NCBI GenBank assembly: GCA_910574455.1
Contig: CAJSYZ010000002.1
Coordinates: 5,605,671 to 5,669,670, forward strand
Direction: 5' to 3'
Source of the DNA: Trichaptum fuscoviolaceum
Lineage: Eukaryota; Basidiomycota; Agaricomycetes; Hymenochaetales; Trichaptaceae
DNA length: 64,000 nucleotides
Below are positions 33,346-45,939 of the stretch, in pieces (position 1 is the first letter of the stretch; the number at the start of each line of letters is the position of its first letter). The notes beneath the pieces were generated by a model. That model saw only the letters and a list, made by a program, of their open reading frames with translations, made no database searches and had not been told where the DNA came from. The position numbers and the translations under genes are program-made.

Positions 33346-36300
33346 ATGAACATGTTATCCATCATAATCTGGGCGAAACTAATTGTACTAGCATTAGTGG
33401 GGCACGTCTCTGGTCAATGGGCGTCTATCCCCTTCAACCCGCCTACTGTTCCCTTAGCTGATCGAACTCCTTATCTAAACGCGTGGATAACACAGGGCCC
33501 GAATTCGCTCAGTGATGGTTACCCTTCGTCTCGCGTGTTCTCTGTGAGCGGCATCTCTCTCCTTTCCTTTCCTCATTCCGCGACGCGGCCGCTCCCCCCC
33601 CCACCCCCCCACCCCCCCCTTGGGAGGAGCCACACCCAGACCATTTACGAAACCTACTCCCATGGAAAAAGACTGATTATTCCGAAACTAGTTCATAGAG
33701 TGGTATGCGGCGGTTAAAGTGGACGGACAGACATGCCGTATAATGGGCGAAGGAGGTGTTCAAGCGAATCAAACTGCTGTGGAATTCAGTGCAACTCGTA
33801 CTAGCTTTCTCTTCCAATGTTTTACCGTGAACGTGAACGCAACTTTCCTGACGCCTATTGTTGTGAGTCACTCATCTGAAGATATACTGACCTCTGGTGT
33901 CTATTCAACGAGCTTTTTCTATATTCAGGCCCGCGATTTGGTTCGCCAATCTATGCCCTTTTCCTACTTTTACATGCAGGCAGAAGCAAATGACAACCGA
34001 AACCATGATATTTCCATGTACTCGAGTATCGGAGTAGGTGAGGAGCTTACTCTCTTCGTCGGGAACCGCGTGTTGACGAAAATTGGAATACGCAGACATA
34101 TTGACGGGACTAGCACCTCAACCCTTGACTGCAAATACTCCGGATGTTGGGGCAGATCATATGATTCTGTCAATGCAATTTCCCACACCGCAACCTTTCG
34201 TTGAAATGGGCTTAGATGGAGATGCTATAGCTCTGGATACTACTGCATTCTATGGTCTGAAGGTAGATGTGAGCATCTTGAACAATTTAATCTCCTAAAT
34301 TATAATAACTAAATGAGCTTGGTACAACTCTCAAGGGCTTTCCTGCTAATTATTCTTGGGCAATATCAGAAGATTTGGTTGCGCGTGCACAATTTGCAAA
34401 CACTTCTGTACTTTCCAACTCCTCCGCGCAGCTCGAGGTCAGCCCTACGATAACCAATAAGTACGTAAATTGTTCCTTAGTTCTAAGCCTTTCATGGTAT
34501 ATCTTATTTGGACAGCTCTGTGCTTGCAATTGCAGTCGACCTTGGATCCACGACTGCTACAGGGAATGTTGTCTGGGCTATTGGAGTTACCCGCGATCCA
34601 GTAGTTCAGTATGCCACTAAAGACGGTACCACAGAAGTCCGACATCCGTACTATCTGTCATCGTCGTCGTTTCTCAACGCACTGGACGCAGTGCGTGAAC
34701 AGTCATCGCCTCGTATGGATAGGAAATCGCTGAAACTGCTAACAGATGGAATTCTTTCTAGACGACTTTGACGATGGCGCGCTTTCAAGCTCTGTTGAGC
34801 TGGATCTTCAGTTACAGAGCGACGCGGGAAGAATCTCGTCAGAATATGCAGATCTAATCGCGTATGTCGCGCGGCAATCAGTTAGCGCAATGGACATTAC
34901 TGTCGGGCAGAATTCCGATGGATCTTGGAACACCGTGGATGTCAAAGCTTTCATGGACAACACAGACAATGCAGGCGCTACACCAGGGTTGGTTAACTCG
35001 TCCTTATCGACTCTCCATCCATTTGCTAACTGAAAGCATTTATAGGGTGAACGTGGTGGACATAATATACTCATCTCTCCCTGCGTACCTTTATTTCAAC
35101 CCGGATCTCGCAGGCTATCTACTCAGTCCGCTTCTTGAGTACCAGGACTCTGCTCAGTATCAACTTCCCTATGCTGCACGTAATATAGGTACGCATCCCT
35201 GCATTAGCACTGGAAGTTATCTCTGATGTCTGCTTAAGGCTCTGCGTATCCGAACGCGACTGCCGACGGGACCAACCAGCCACACCAGCTTGGCGTAGAA
35301 GGTAACGGCTTCTTCATAGTACTAGATAGTGAAGGTGACTAATAATCCACCCAGAAACCGCAAACATGATCATCATTACTCTGGCGCATGCTCAGAGGTC
35401 GGGCAACGGAACTCTTATCAGCAAATATGTGAGGAAGCTGATAGTACTCTACATGCGACGCGCATCTTACATTCTGCATAGTATTCGCTGCTTCGAAGCT
35501 GGGCAGATTACTTGATCGAAAGCGCGGTCTTTCCGGTTAACCAGTATGTCAGAGTTCACTTCTCTGAAAAGCCTTATGACCGAGTTACGGCAGGACATCT
35601 CCAGATTTTATCCCATTTATGAACTTGACTTCCAGTCTCCCGTCGAATAACTTGACGAACGTTGCCTTGAAGGGCATAATTGGAATAGCTGCAATGGGCA
35701 AGATTAGTGCATATGCTGGTGTTAAGAGTGACGCCTCATACCTTACGGTACGCTGTACTCAATAGCTTGAGATCCATTTGAAGCGCTTGATACACAAATG
35801 ATTATGATAGAACTTTGCCCGGCAATACATTCAAGAATGGGCGGATCTCACCATCTCGACGGACAAGTCTCACCTGTTGATGACGTATGGGCAGCAGGAA
35901 TCAGAGGCGCTGATATATAATCTATACGCAGATAAATTGCTTCAACTTAGCCTTGTTCCTGATGAGGTATGAGTACCCTATCCGTCAATGAATTTGCACT
36001 TGGTACTGATGACTTCCTCAAAGGTGTATGATGTCCAAACGGCATATATTGACTCTCAGTTTCGTGAGTCTTACCTTTCGTAGTCACTTCGTAATTGAAA
36101 TTAACTCTCGCCCTTGCTCATTGGCAGCCTCGAGCTTACTTGGAATTTCCCTCAACAACAACAACATCTCCATTGGAACTTTAGGTGATCATATAACCTC
36201 GATTTCTCGGGTTTCGGTATCTTATTAAATCGTGACCTCTTAGCCAATTCCCCAATTTATGTGCAGCTATCAAGGACAGGTTCGCAACTGAGCCATTTCG

Positions 36301-36866
36301 TTTTCTGTCACAAGAAAAATAAACTTTGTTTTTCAGACTGGATGATGTACTCGGCTGCGATAGCTACCAACGAAACCACTCGGAACAATATAATTGAGAT
36401 GCTACACACCTTTGCCTCATCGAACAGGAGTTCATTCTGTGTTGAATATGAAGTGCAAACGGGTGTCTGCTTTGCAGGTTCAAATAGTCCCGCTCAAGCC
36501 GGTTTATTCGCATTACTTGGTATGAGGTAAGTGCAAGTACACATCTTCTTCTAGTATATGTTTTTCTAACACTGCAAAAATCCCAGCCAACCCATCCTCT
36601 CGAGCATCAGCCTCCCTACGGATGGCACCACGATTCCTGGCCTGACGTCGCACAAGAAATCCCATACCGGAGCAATTGTCGGAGGGATCATTGGCGGACT
36701 GGCCGCGCTCGCACTGATTGCTGGAGCTGATCGGTACTTGAGGCGACGTCGTCAACGTAGTCGACAGCGACTGCGTCATCGAGACTATTACAATCTCGAA
36801 GGCCTTAAAGGGAGCAGACCTCCAGGCGTTGCTCTGGTCAGGCCACAAACTGACACTAAGTCGTAA
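33346..36866 (+). CDS. gtaA: GtaA-type glutaminase, membrane anchored, copy 2
   Basis: Same exon layout as copy 1; exon 1 (33346-33543, 198 bp) has the same length. It starts MNMLSIIIWAKLIVLALVGHV, a signal peptide; the second Met at 33352 is an alternative start. Family blocks are all found in order: FNPPTVPLADRTPYLNAW, DGQTCRIMGEGG, DLVRQSMPFSYFYM, VVDIIYSSLPAYLYFNPDLA, YQLPYAARNIG, ETANMIIITLAHAQRSGNG, NVALKGIIGIAAMGKIS, HLLMTYGQQESEALIYNLY and NSPAQAGLFALLGM. The C-terminus is a membrane span (GAIVGGIIGGLAALALIAGA) plus YLRRRRQRSRQRLRHRDYYN, almost as in copy 1. Intron 1 contains an unusual C-rich tract (33594-33620). It is a tandem duplicate of copy 1 and appears intact. Confidence 0.93.
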
Positions 36867-39800
36867 AGAATGACCCTTTGAATAGGCCTTTCTTCCAAAG
36901 ACTTTCGGTAATGTCCTATCTACGGCAATGTGTATTTACGCATTAAATGAATCTAAATGTTACACGATATACATACATATTTGACTACGTCCTCCCCGGG
37001 CAAGCACAGGCTTACATTCAGGTTTCACGATTCAACCAGTCTCAGGTCGCACCCATAGTACCCTCCATGGTTGGATCGACTATACAGACTGGCCACTTTT
37101 TCTACCTAATACAGCCGGTAGGACTCCTAACAATCTTAACGGGAATCTTTCGGCAAGAAACACCATCCGGCGTGACAGTCCTCAGCAGCTCCCATTTCTC
37201 AAAATTCTTGTGCCGAGCCACTTTTAACTCGGAGTCTGCATTCATCGTTAAGTACTTTTAACTCTAATACTTGCAATTGATACTATCTGCTAATTAAATC
37301 AAAGAACATGGTTTGTGTACGATAACTTCTCGACGGTGGCAAAAGGGACCCCGATCCTGACTCGGAGTCCGAAACTTGAGTTTTGGGGTCCGCAAACCTT
37401 CACTGGCGACTTTAAGGACAGCTGAGGCTTTAGCTGAGCCTCCATCCCTGGCGCGCACCACCACCATGTCCAGTCAGGAAAACAGGATGGCACAAGCAAA
37501 TATCACGCAATATCCTCTTGAAATAATGGATTCGTGCACTCCCGATGACATTAATGCGTTTCTCGACAGCCAGAAACAGAAAGACGATGTGGCACCGGAA
37601 CTTTCAGTAGTGCTCATCGAAAAGCTCATGCGGACCCGGACTTGGAAATGGTAGACAAAGATATAGAGGCGTTGGACATGCTGTGCGACCGACTGCAACT
37701 AGCACTCGCCTCCGTCAAGGCTGCCTCCACATTACGGTGCCCGGACGCGATCGACGCGAAGATCAGCGCGCCGTCGGACGCAACGAATGAAGCTATGGCA
37801 TGCGGACCACCTGACATTCCAAAGTTGGTGCCCAAGTGCTAGACAGATTAGGCCACCATCAAGATAAATGCAAGTTATTCCGAAGCAGAGAGACGATCGC
37901 AGGAGACAGAGGAAGAACAGAAGGGATGGGCAGAAGGCGCTTTGAGGGATTGTGGGGTGGACTCAGAAAACATGCAGAGGGCCGGTGAGGTCCAGGGATG
38001 AGTGGCACGAAAGTGAGATGAGGCTCATATGTCCTCAATTGTTCTACAGTACTCGGAAAAAGGAGCCAAAATCAGTGTCCTCACTTCGGGTCCTTCTCTC
38101 TCTGAGCCCATTCCAGACATCGGACTCAAGTCTGGCGACCCCAATCGTATGATCCCTGGTTTCCTTCATTCTCCTCCCCCTTTTTTCTTACTTATTCATT
38201 CTATCCATAGATGAGGATCGCTCTGTGGACCTCACCCATTGCACGCTAGAAAATGTAAGTCATACATCCAGCTACTGTAGCTCTATCTATCTATCTATCT
38301 GTCTGTCTGTAGTATGATTATGTGCATGCCCCTTTTCTAACCCTCTTGTCTTTATACCTTAGTCAATCATTCCTACAAACGCATCTTCTTCATTGCTCAG
38401 CTTTTACTCTTCTGTCGATTATTCTTATCACTTTCCCAACTCGCTGGTCACAATAATGGATGCAATCAAATTACGCCGATTAGCGAGAGAGGCGAGGTGA
38501 CTGACACTCAGGCTGTCTGCACGTTTGCGGAGGAGGGTGTATTGGCGAGGATAAGGTGGGCATTAATCAATGACTTAAAGACATCACCCTCTGTTTCTAT
38601 CTGCTATATTCTACTGACCGAACTGTCTTCTTCCTTCGGGGTCAAGTGGATGTATCGCGTTCATTTGAGTGGGGTTCGGTGAAGTCGTGCACAGAGGCTG
38701 CTGCCCCTTCGGCTGCTACTAGTAAACGGATATTGCCGTCGGTGATTATGGCTGCCCTATAGCGGTTCAGTTTTCAGTTTCACTCACCAGTCCGAGTTTT
38801 TAATATTGGCCATCCTCCTCATATTAGCCATCGCCTACGCTATTGTACCTCAAGTGCCTCGAGCTCCTGAGAAGAACAGAGCACTCGGCCGAGACAAGAC
38901 TCGGAGGAGAGGGCCTAAAGTAAGGCAAATGTGTACTAATGTCAGTTTATCAATCTGGCAGAGCTGAATGTGAGGGCATCAGCTTCGCTTGCAATATCCT
39001 GTGACTACCTGGCTTCATGTATCTGATGAAGCAGGTGAGTGATTGCTGTAATTTTATGTTATGCTGAAAGTTTTTTCGTTTATGATCATGAAGTCGGTAC
39101 GGTTCGTTTCGTATTAGCTCATATTAAGGATTCAGAGGCTTGACAACAACTTTAGCCACCATCCGGCTGCAAAACGCTCTACACTCAATAGCACGATATC
39201 CTTTCTATGAGTTCTGTCCTCCACTAGAAAGCTTTCGACGATCTTGTATTTCGTTCCTGTGCTGCGCTTTTCCGAAGATCAAGTGCACATGCGAAAGTAC
39301 AATCATCATCAAACCAGTACACCGTTTGTAAACTTGGACGATGGGATAACCTGAGTGCCAGTTCATACTTGCGTGGGGCAAGGTAAGTTGACGTCGGCAA
39401 ATGGTATACTACAGGAACAGCTACTCATTGCTAACAGTTCTCTTCAGTCTCTTCTATGGTCGCCCACATTCTATGATTGTTGTCGGATTTGCCATGCATT
39501 TGTGATGTGATGTCCTGATACGTCTAAAGTACTATCATCATGATATGCACTTACGGAAGAAGAAATTGAAATATCATGTAATTAGTGTCTTTCTCAACTC
39601 CGTGTTTCAACATCCTTCTGACTTCCATCGATCACCTCAGTTGATTTGATGCGTACCGAGAACTCAAACTCAAATAAAATGAGGCGCAAATGAGGGAATC
39701 CTTTGTAAATTCCTGTGCGGCGTGGGGACTGTTCGGTGTCATCTGTTGCAACAAAAGGAGTTACTGATTCTGGATTGGCGGACCAGCCACTCAATCTGAG

Positions 39801-39930
39801 GTCAGCTATCGCCGTTTTTATTTCGCATCCAAACGTTGATGATTCCATCAAAAGGAATATCTGCTCCTGATACATCTGCCAGTGCAAATCTCGCTCAATT
39901 TCTGTGATGTGCTCACGGACTCGCCTTGCT
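36867..39930. other. 3.1-kb spacer between glutaminase copies 2 and 3
   Basis: No convincing gene. Two adjoining frames (37469-37654 and 37642-37842) together look like a 120-residue acidic polypeptide broken by one shift, but show no family features. A (CTAT)n(CTGT)n microsatellite lies at 38282-38310. Confidence 0.4.
38282..38310. repeat. tetranucleotide microsatellite
   Basis: (CTAT)n followed by (CTGT)n in the spacer between glutaminase copies 2 and 3. Confidence 0.85.
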
Positions 39931-39936
39931 TATAAG
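39931..39936 (+). promoter_or_regulatory. probable TATA box of glutaminase copy 3
   Basis: TATAAG, 30-35 bp before the ATG at 39966. Confidence 0.4.
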
Positions 39937-39965
39937 CATCGTGTTTAGCGTTCATTCTCCTTACG

Positions 39966-42900
39966 ATGATGCTTTCCTCTCCCATTCTGTTAACAATCAC
40001 GCTCGCCGCATCCGGTAGAGCTCAATGGACCTCCACGCCATTCAACCCGCCATCACTTCCACTTGCTGTCCGCAGTCCCTACCTTAACACATGGCTCGCG
40101 CAAGGCCCAAGCCCTGCTCCTGCTTCTACAATGTGGCCGAATACTTGGCAACAGAGCGTGAGCGCACACAAGTCTTAAACATTTTACTTATCATCTCCTC
40201 TCACAATCTTAAGTAGCAGAAAGCAAGCTGGTATATCGCTGTCAAAGCTGATGGGCAAACCTATCAGATACTCGGGCACGGGATTACTGTGAATGGACAA
40301 ATTTCCGCAAAACAAATTTCCGTCGTCTCAACACCATCGCGAACGAGTTTTCTCTTCGATTGTTCTACCGTTATCGTCAATGCGACATTCCTGAGCCCAA
40401 TTTTCGTACGTATGAGAATTATAATCAGTCTCGAAATATTTGAAATTTCTACCTTATGAAATTCAGACGAATGATCTAACTCGCCAATCTCTGCCCATAT
40501 CATACTTGTACGTTTCTGTGGTGTCTGCAGATGGAGGTTTGCACGCAATCTCAATGTACTCCGACATAGCGGGAGGTAAGTCCAACAGTTTATGCATATA
40601 TTTTACTGTATCTATCTCGTGTCATATCCTGCAGAATGGCTCACGGGAGATGACAATATGGTCATGACGTGGTCATCAGATGGCGTAGAGAATGACTACG
40701 TTATCCTCTCCTCCCAACTTCAGAATCCTTTGCCATTTGAAGAAAGTTTCGATAAAGCACTTGATGCAACGGTGTATTTCGCGCTGAAGAATGATGTAAG
40801 TATCACGTTGATATGATGATCCTCTCCTATTCTCATTTATTCCTCACTTCGTTTCTGCTTGTAGCGAACGGATATGAATGCTTCGTGGACGATCACAGGC
40901 TTTACAGATGCTCGTAATGCCTTTGTGAATGGAACACTCAACAATACCGCGGATCCAGACTCTGCTTTTCGCGCAGTTAGCGAGTGAGTCTTCATCGTAT
41001 TTGCTCACAGTCGATTTCTTAACAAAGCACCTGATGTGGAAAAAGTAATTGGCCTGTACTAGGAATTGCAGCCGACTTCGGTATGGTTACATCTGCCGAC
41101 GCTATCTGGACTATTGGACTTTTCCGTAGTCCCGCCGTGCAGTACATGAACTCGCAGGGTCGCATTGAGGAGCGGCAACCGTATTTCCTTTCTAAATATC
41201 AAGATGGATTGAGCGCCGTAAGCTTCACCGCCTTGCTTAATGTTTTCGATAGTGATCATAATTATACTAACATGCAGGTTCGCAATGCCACTGACGACTT
41301 TCAATATGCATTGAACATCTCTATTGGATTCGACAACCAAATTAGCGCCGATGCTTTACACTACTCACAAGAGTATGCTGATCTCTTAACAATCAGCACT
41401 CGCCAAGCCCTTTCTGCACTAGAAATTACGCTGGTTCAAAGCACCGACGGAACATGGAACAGTACAGATGTTAAAGCCTTCATGAAGAACATGGGATCCA
41501 TCGGTGGATCTAATGGTGTTAGCGCCGTTGACGTGCTATATGCCGCGTTCCCTCTATACATGTACCTGGATCCCGATCTAGGGGCTTACTTATTGGAGCC
41601 ATTGCTGGAGTATCAGGCTTCAGATTTGTATAGCCTGCCATACGCTGCACGAAACATCGGATCGGCATACCCGAATGCTACAGCGGACGGGATAAATCAG
41701 GAGCATCAACTTGGCGTAGAAGAGTCGGCAAACATGATTATCATGACTTATGCACATGCCCAGACGTCAGGAAATAGCGAACTGATCAGTAAACACTATG
41801 ATTTACTCAAGGAATGGACGGACTACCTTGTGGGAAATGCACTCATGCCAAGCGGTCAGCTTTCGCCTGATCAACTATCGTTGGCCAGTAGCAATATGAC
41901 AAATGTCGCATTGAAAGGAATCCTTGGAATTGCGGCGATGGGAAAGATGAGCGAGTATGTAGGAGTAAAAGGAGATGCGGATAATTATACGGCCAGTATG
42001 ATCTCTTTTACAATAGCAATGAGACTAACTGCTCGATGACAGAGCGTAGCAAAGTCATATATTCAACAATGGTCTACTCTTGCCGTGGCGGCAGATAATT
42101 CACACATTATGATGTCGTACGGTTCGCAATCAACGACTGGCCTTGTCTATAACCTTTACGTTGATAAATTGTTGAAGTTGGACTTAGTTCCGCAGCAGAT
42201 ATATGATATTCAAACAGACTTTCTGGTCACACAGTCTCGTGAGTATGCTTGTACTTCACTTTTGAGTAATCTGTTCTGACCAAATATTTGCATCGTAAGA
42301 AAATCTTCAATACGGGCTGCCCTTGGATAACAATGATCCGCAGCTGTCTAGGACGGATTGGATGCTCTTTACGGCGGCGACAGCAACACTCAATGCAACA
42401 CGCAACCTTCTGATACAACAAGTGCACAATATGGCAGCATCAAACCAATCAATCTCACCCTTTTGTGTTGCCTACGATCCAACTAATGGTACATGCCATT
42501 CTGGACAGAATAGCCCAGCTCAGGGAGCAATGTTTGCCCTCTTGGCACTGAAGTCCGTGTGTAACACTATACTATCATTCAATATAATCTAACAGATAAT
42601 GTTTCAGTCGAACAATACCGTTGTCGGTCAACATTCCTACGGCCAATACTAGTAATCCTCAAACAGTCAGCCTACATAAGGGGAAGACAGCAGTCATTAT
42701 AGGCGGGAGTATTGGTGGCGTCTTCTTCCTGCTCCTGACATCTGGGAGTCTGATTGCGTATCTCAAGCTTGTCAGACACCGCCTACGCTGTCCTACTGGC
42801 AAGTCTTCACCGAATCTGACACTAGGGTCGGTTCAACCATTCAATTTACTAAGAACTATGGATGAAAAGACAGCCGTTGAATGTGTTGTCTCTCAAGAGC

Positions 42901-43205
42901 TGGCAATAGCGCGGAAGTCACCGTTGCCTGTCAACCATGTCAATCGCCTTTCACATCATGAAACACGGCCATCACGTCGCGAAGGAGGTGATGGTAACTT
43001 GGGTGGCGTGAATTCCGCTTCAAGGGACGAGTTTGGAGAGACGCCCGAAGAGCGACAGCCTGCGTTGGCTAGATTGCAGAGCGAATTGGATAACATGCGA
43101 CAAGAGTTCGAGCGAATTCGAGTACAAAGGGACACCCTTGGAGATACGCCGCCACCCGCGTATGAAGGGCCTGAAGAGGTTCCTCGCATTGTCAGGTTAT
43201 CCTGA
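39966..43205 (+). CDS. gtaA: GtaA-type glutaminase, membrane anchored, copy 3 (divergent)
   Basis: It starts MMLSSPILLTITLAASGRAQ, a signal peptide; exon 1 is 39966-40157. Family blocks run FNPPSLPLAVRSPYLNTW, DLTRQSLPISYLYV, DVLYAAFPLYMYLDPDLGAY, SLPYAARNIGSAYPNATADG, ESANMIIMTYAHAQTSGN, NVALKGILGIAAMGKMSEYV and NSPAQGAMFALLAL. Most of the core is one long exon (about 41270-42001); in copies 1 and 2 the same stretch is cut by several introns. The C-terminus differs from the other copies: a membrane span (AVIIGGSIGGVFFLLLTSGS), then a tail of about 150 residues with a predicted coiled coil (ARLQSELDNMRQEFERIRVQ) and a PPPAYEGPEE segment that contains a PPxY motif, a known binding site of WW-domain (Rsp5/Nedd4-type) ubiquitin ligases. 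Convergent with the F-box gene, 113 bp apart. Confidence 0.92.
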
Positions 43206-43318
43206 TTTATAGCAATCAAAGATATCCTTCAAGTCATGTAAAAGACAATAAATATCAAATACACGCATTAACCTTCAATAATACTTAGGAATGGAAGCAA
43301 ACTCTGCTTCACGAGTAT

Positions 43319-45019
43319 CTATCTGGCAAGCCGCCGAGTCGCACGAGAAGCGGAGTGACCACATTCCAGCGCGTGCCGTCTGTCGCTACCTTCGTTACAA
43401 TCCTCGCCAGCTAGACACAGAATTGGAGGCAGCCACTGTCCCTCGTCCAGTTGATCCCAGCGGAGTACCTGCTGTGACTCATAATTTCCCATGTCGACGA
43501 GACCTCTTAATGGATTAGAATCGCTCAAGGAAGCGCCATCAGGACCTATGAGTGCCCTGTCAGGTGAGATGTACATCACCCTGACTTTCGTAGAGACGGA
43601 CTGTGAGGTGCGCAATCGCTTCCATTTAACCCGTAGCTGAGCGATGCCATCTGTCCAGCCAGCCGCAAATTCTGCTTTCATACGCGCTTCCTCCACATCG
43701 TTCAGCTGATATGGATTCGACGAGTTGCTAGTGCAAAGTCCTTGAAGGGATGGCGGTGACGGAAGGACTCGAATCTTCTGCTTCATTAGCGACGCAAGAA
43801 GTGAGGATGCACTCGCATCAGTTGAATGGTTTGGTGTCGTTGACGAGAACGCGTGGTCTTCCGTTCGAAGTGAGATTGTCGCTGTCGCAAGACCTTTTCT
43901 TCCCGCTCGTACTCGCCTTCGTTGTCCAACCCCGGCCTGTTCCGGGCCTACTCCAGCCTGATTTTCGCTTTGCGCTTCAATCCAATTCTTGAGTTCCTTC
44001 TCTCTTTCTTTCGCAAGTGCAGCACCCGCGAGTGCACATAGACGCCCCAGTGCCGTCCATTCGCTAGGTCCTTCCGCATCACCGCCAACTGCGTGCAATG
44101 ACCGCATTAATGCGCAACTATCAAGTACAATGTGCTTGAGACACGAGAAGCGCATGAGCAGCCGTTCCAAATCCCCGCCTTTGATGTTGCACGTAGAAAG
44201 ATCCAGCGTTTCGAGAGATGGGAAAGCGAAGGGTGAAGCAACCAAGAACGGCGTAACCTCTCGGCTTGGAATGCGAAGCTTGAACGAACGAACGTCAACG
44301 AATGCCCGAGCAGATGACAAAGCTGAGATCGGCGTCAACCTGAAGAACACGATAGGCTGAGCGAAGTCTTTCTTCATCATATTCGGATCTTGGATGTGAT
44401 GATCAAATGGATCTTGAACTATGGAAAGCCTGGAAAGCGAGGTATTGGGCCACCTTGCAAGTGCTAACAAGGAGGAGTCAAAATACGCGCCAGCGAGGAA
44501 GGTGTAGTAATTAGCACGTTGAAGGCTAATTCAGATGCTTATTTAGTGATGGCCACGTATGCTAACTCCAAATACCACTTACTAAGGCCTGAAGCGTACC
44601 TCACATGTCTCTAGGTTCGTCCTCGGTCTCTGTAGAATATCTTCCAGATTCTCTGGCCCGAAATTCGGCCCGACCCAGATCGTTATCCTTTTTATATTGA
44701 CATGCGGTTCAGACAAAAGAGCAAGGAGGTTTATAACAACCTGAGGATCTGCATTCCAGCTTTCAAGTCGCAGTTCCTTTATGAAACGAGCATCAGGGTG
44801 CAGCCGTGCAGTTGACCCTGATAATCCTCGAAGGCGCCTATGAAGTTGAGAGAAGCGTTCCGCTGACGATAACCGGATGGTCTCAAATAGCTTGTCCACA
44901 GGAACCGGGCATTTCGGAATGGCTCGCGTGAGTGCTAAGATGGTTGTTGAAAGCGAGTCTTCCGGAAGGTGTGAAAGGACGGCATCATACAGCTCCGCGG
45001 GTAGTGTGTCCAATGACAT
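43319..45019 (-). CDS. F-box-type protein (Agaricomycete family)
   Basis: Two exons, 45019-44583 and 44525-43319; GTAAGT...TTAG intron with agreeing phase; 547 residues. The N-terminus SLDTLPAELYDAVLSHLPED is an F-box-like start. The exon junction yields RPYLQRANYYTFLAGAYFDS followed by LLALARWPNTSL, a stretch I recall as recurring in a large Agaricomycete F-box family. The middle has Leu-rich segments (FPSLETLDLSTCNIKGGDLE), and the remainder is charged and variable. Likely an SCF ubiquitin-ligase substrate receptor; the target is unknown. An upstream Met at 45091 is in frame but adds residues that do not fit the family start. Confidence 0.75.
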
Positions 45020-45332
45020 ACCAGCACAACTAGTTGTATATTGTGTATTCAATATTACAAGAGTAGCGAGGTATCTGAAAGGCTTACTCACATTAATGTA
45101 TGAGAGATTCAGCTCGCCACAGCCTGATGATAAGCTTAGATAGCGGCGAACTTGAGAGGAACTGAATTGAGTTTCTACTGATAGCTTTAAGCTAAAAAAG
45201 TACGAGCATGAAATTGGGAAGGACGGCGTACCGTACAGAGGTAGCTGTTTGTATTGTCCGTATGGTGATGATGGCAGTCAAGACACAGGAGCCTGAGCGA
45301 CCTCGTTCCGGAACTGACGGACATATCATGAC
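45020..45332. other. F-box gene upstream region
   Basis: Promoter side of the F-box gene, up to the transposon target-site duplication. No other feature seen. Confidence 0.4.
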
Positions 45333-45340
45333 CCTGACTC
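45333..45340. repeat. 8-bp target-site duplication, left
   Basis: CCTGACTC directly before the transposon end CACCTGGGG; repeated at 49458-49465. Confidence 0.92.
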
Positions 45341-45705
45341 CACCTGGGGTACCCACCATAGTGACTCTAATTAGAAAGGGATAAGGGACCCTTGTGCCCT
45401 TCTAATTAGAGTCACTAAGCAGGCCTCCCCTATACTGTGGTTAGTACCGCTGGTACCGGGGAGGTCTTCGTCACCTAGACCTGGCTACAGCAAGCCGGGT
45501 CTAGACGACGCGTGACTAGCCTCGGCGGTGGCCGATAGACCCTGGCGCGCCCCCCGCGTTGCCACCACAAGGGTCACACGATCCCCGCGTCGCTACGGAC
45601 AGTGAGCTCGACGTCGGCGACGTCGACCACAACTAGCTCACTCAAAACTTATTTGTTTGAGCCCATTTTTTTTGCTTTCTATTCGGTTCTTTGTATAGAA
45701 GCCAA
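45341..45705. repeat. terminal inverted repeat, left
   Basis: Inverted partner of 49103-49457. It contains the nested pair 45357-45416 (AGTGACTCTAATTAGAA and its complement). Confidence 0.9.
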
Positions 45706-45939
45706 TGCAATAATAAAGTTAATTTAATTATTCTACATGTAGGAGCTATTTCAATAGATGCATAATACACTTAAATACAGATATGTTTGCAAAATTGTGC
45801 CGCAGTAATTTCAATACCGGGGCTCTACCCCTGGCAATTTGAAATAAATTAGCTTCAATATATACCTGTAAGTTAATCGTTTTTAATTGAAATATGATGT
45901 AGTTGTTAATTTACAATAAAGATTGCGACATTGCGCAAA

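Noticed and set aside
37469..37842. Possible 120-residue acidic gene with one frameshift between glutaminase copies 2 and 3
   Set aside because: No family match, no splice solution and no second copy to support it.
43750..44360. Plus-strand frames opposite the F-box gene
   Set aside because: Antisense shadows; the minus strand carries the family motifs.
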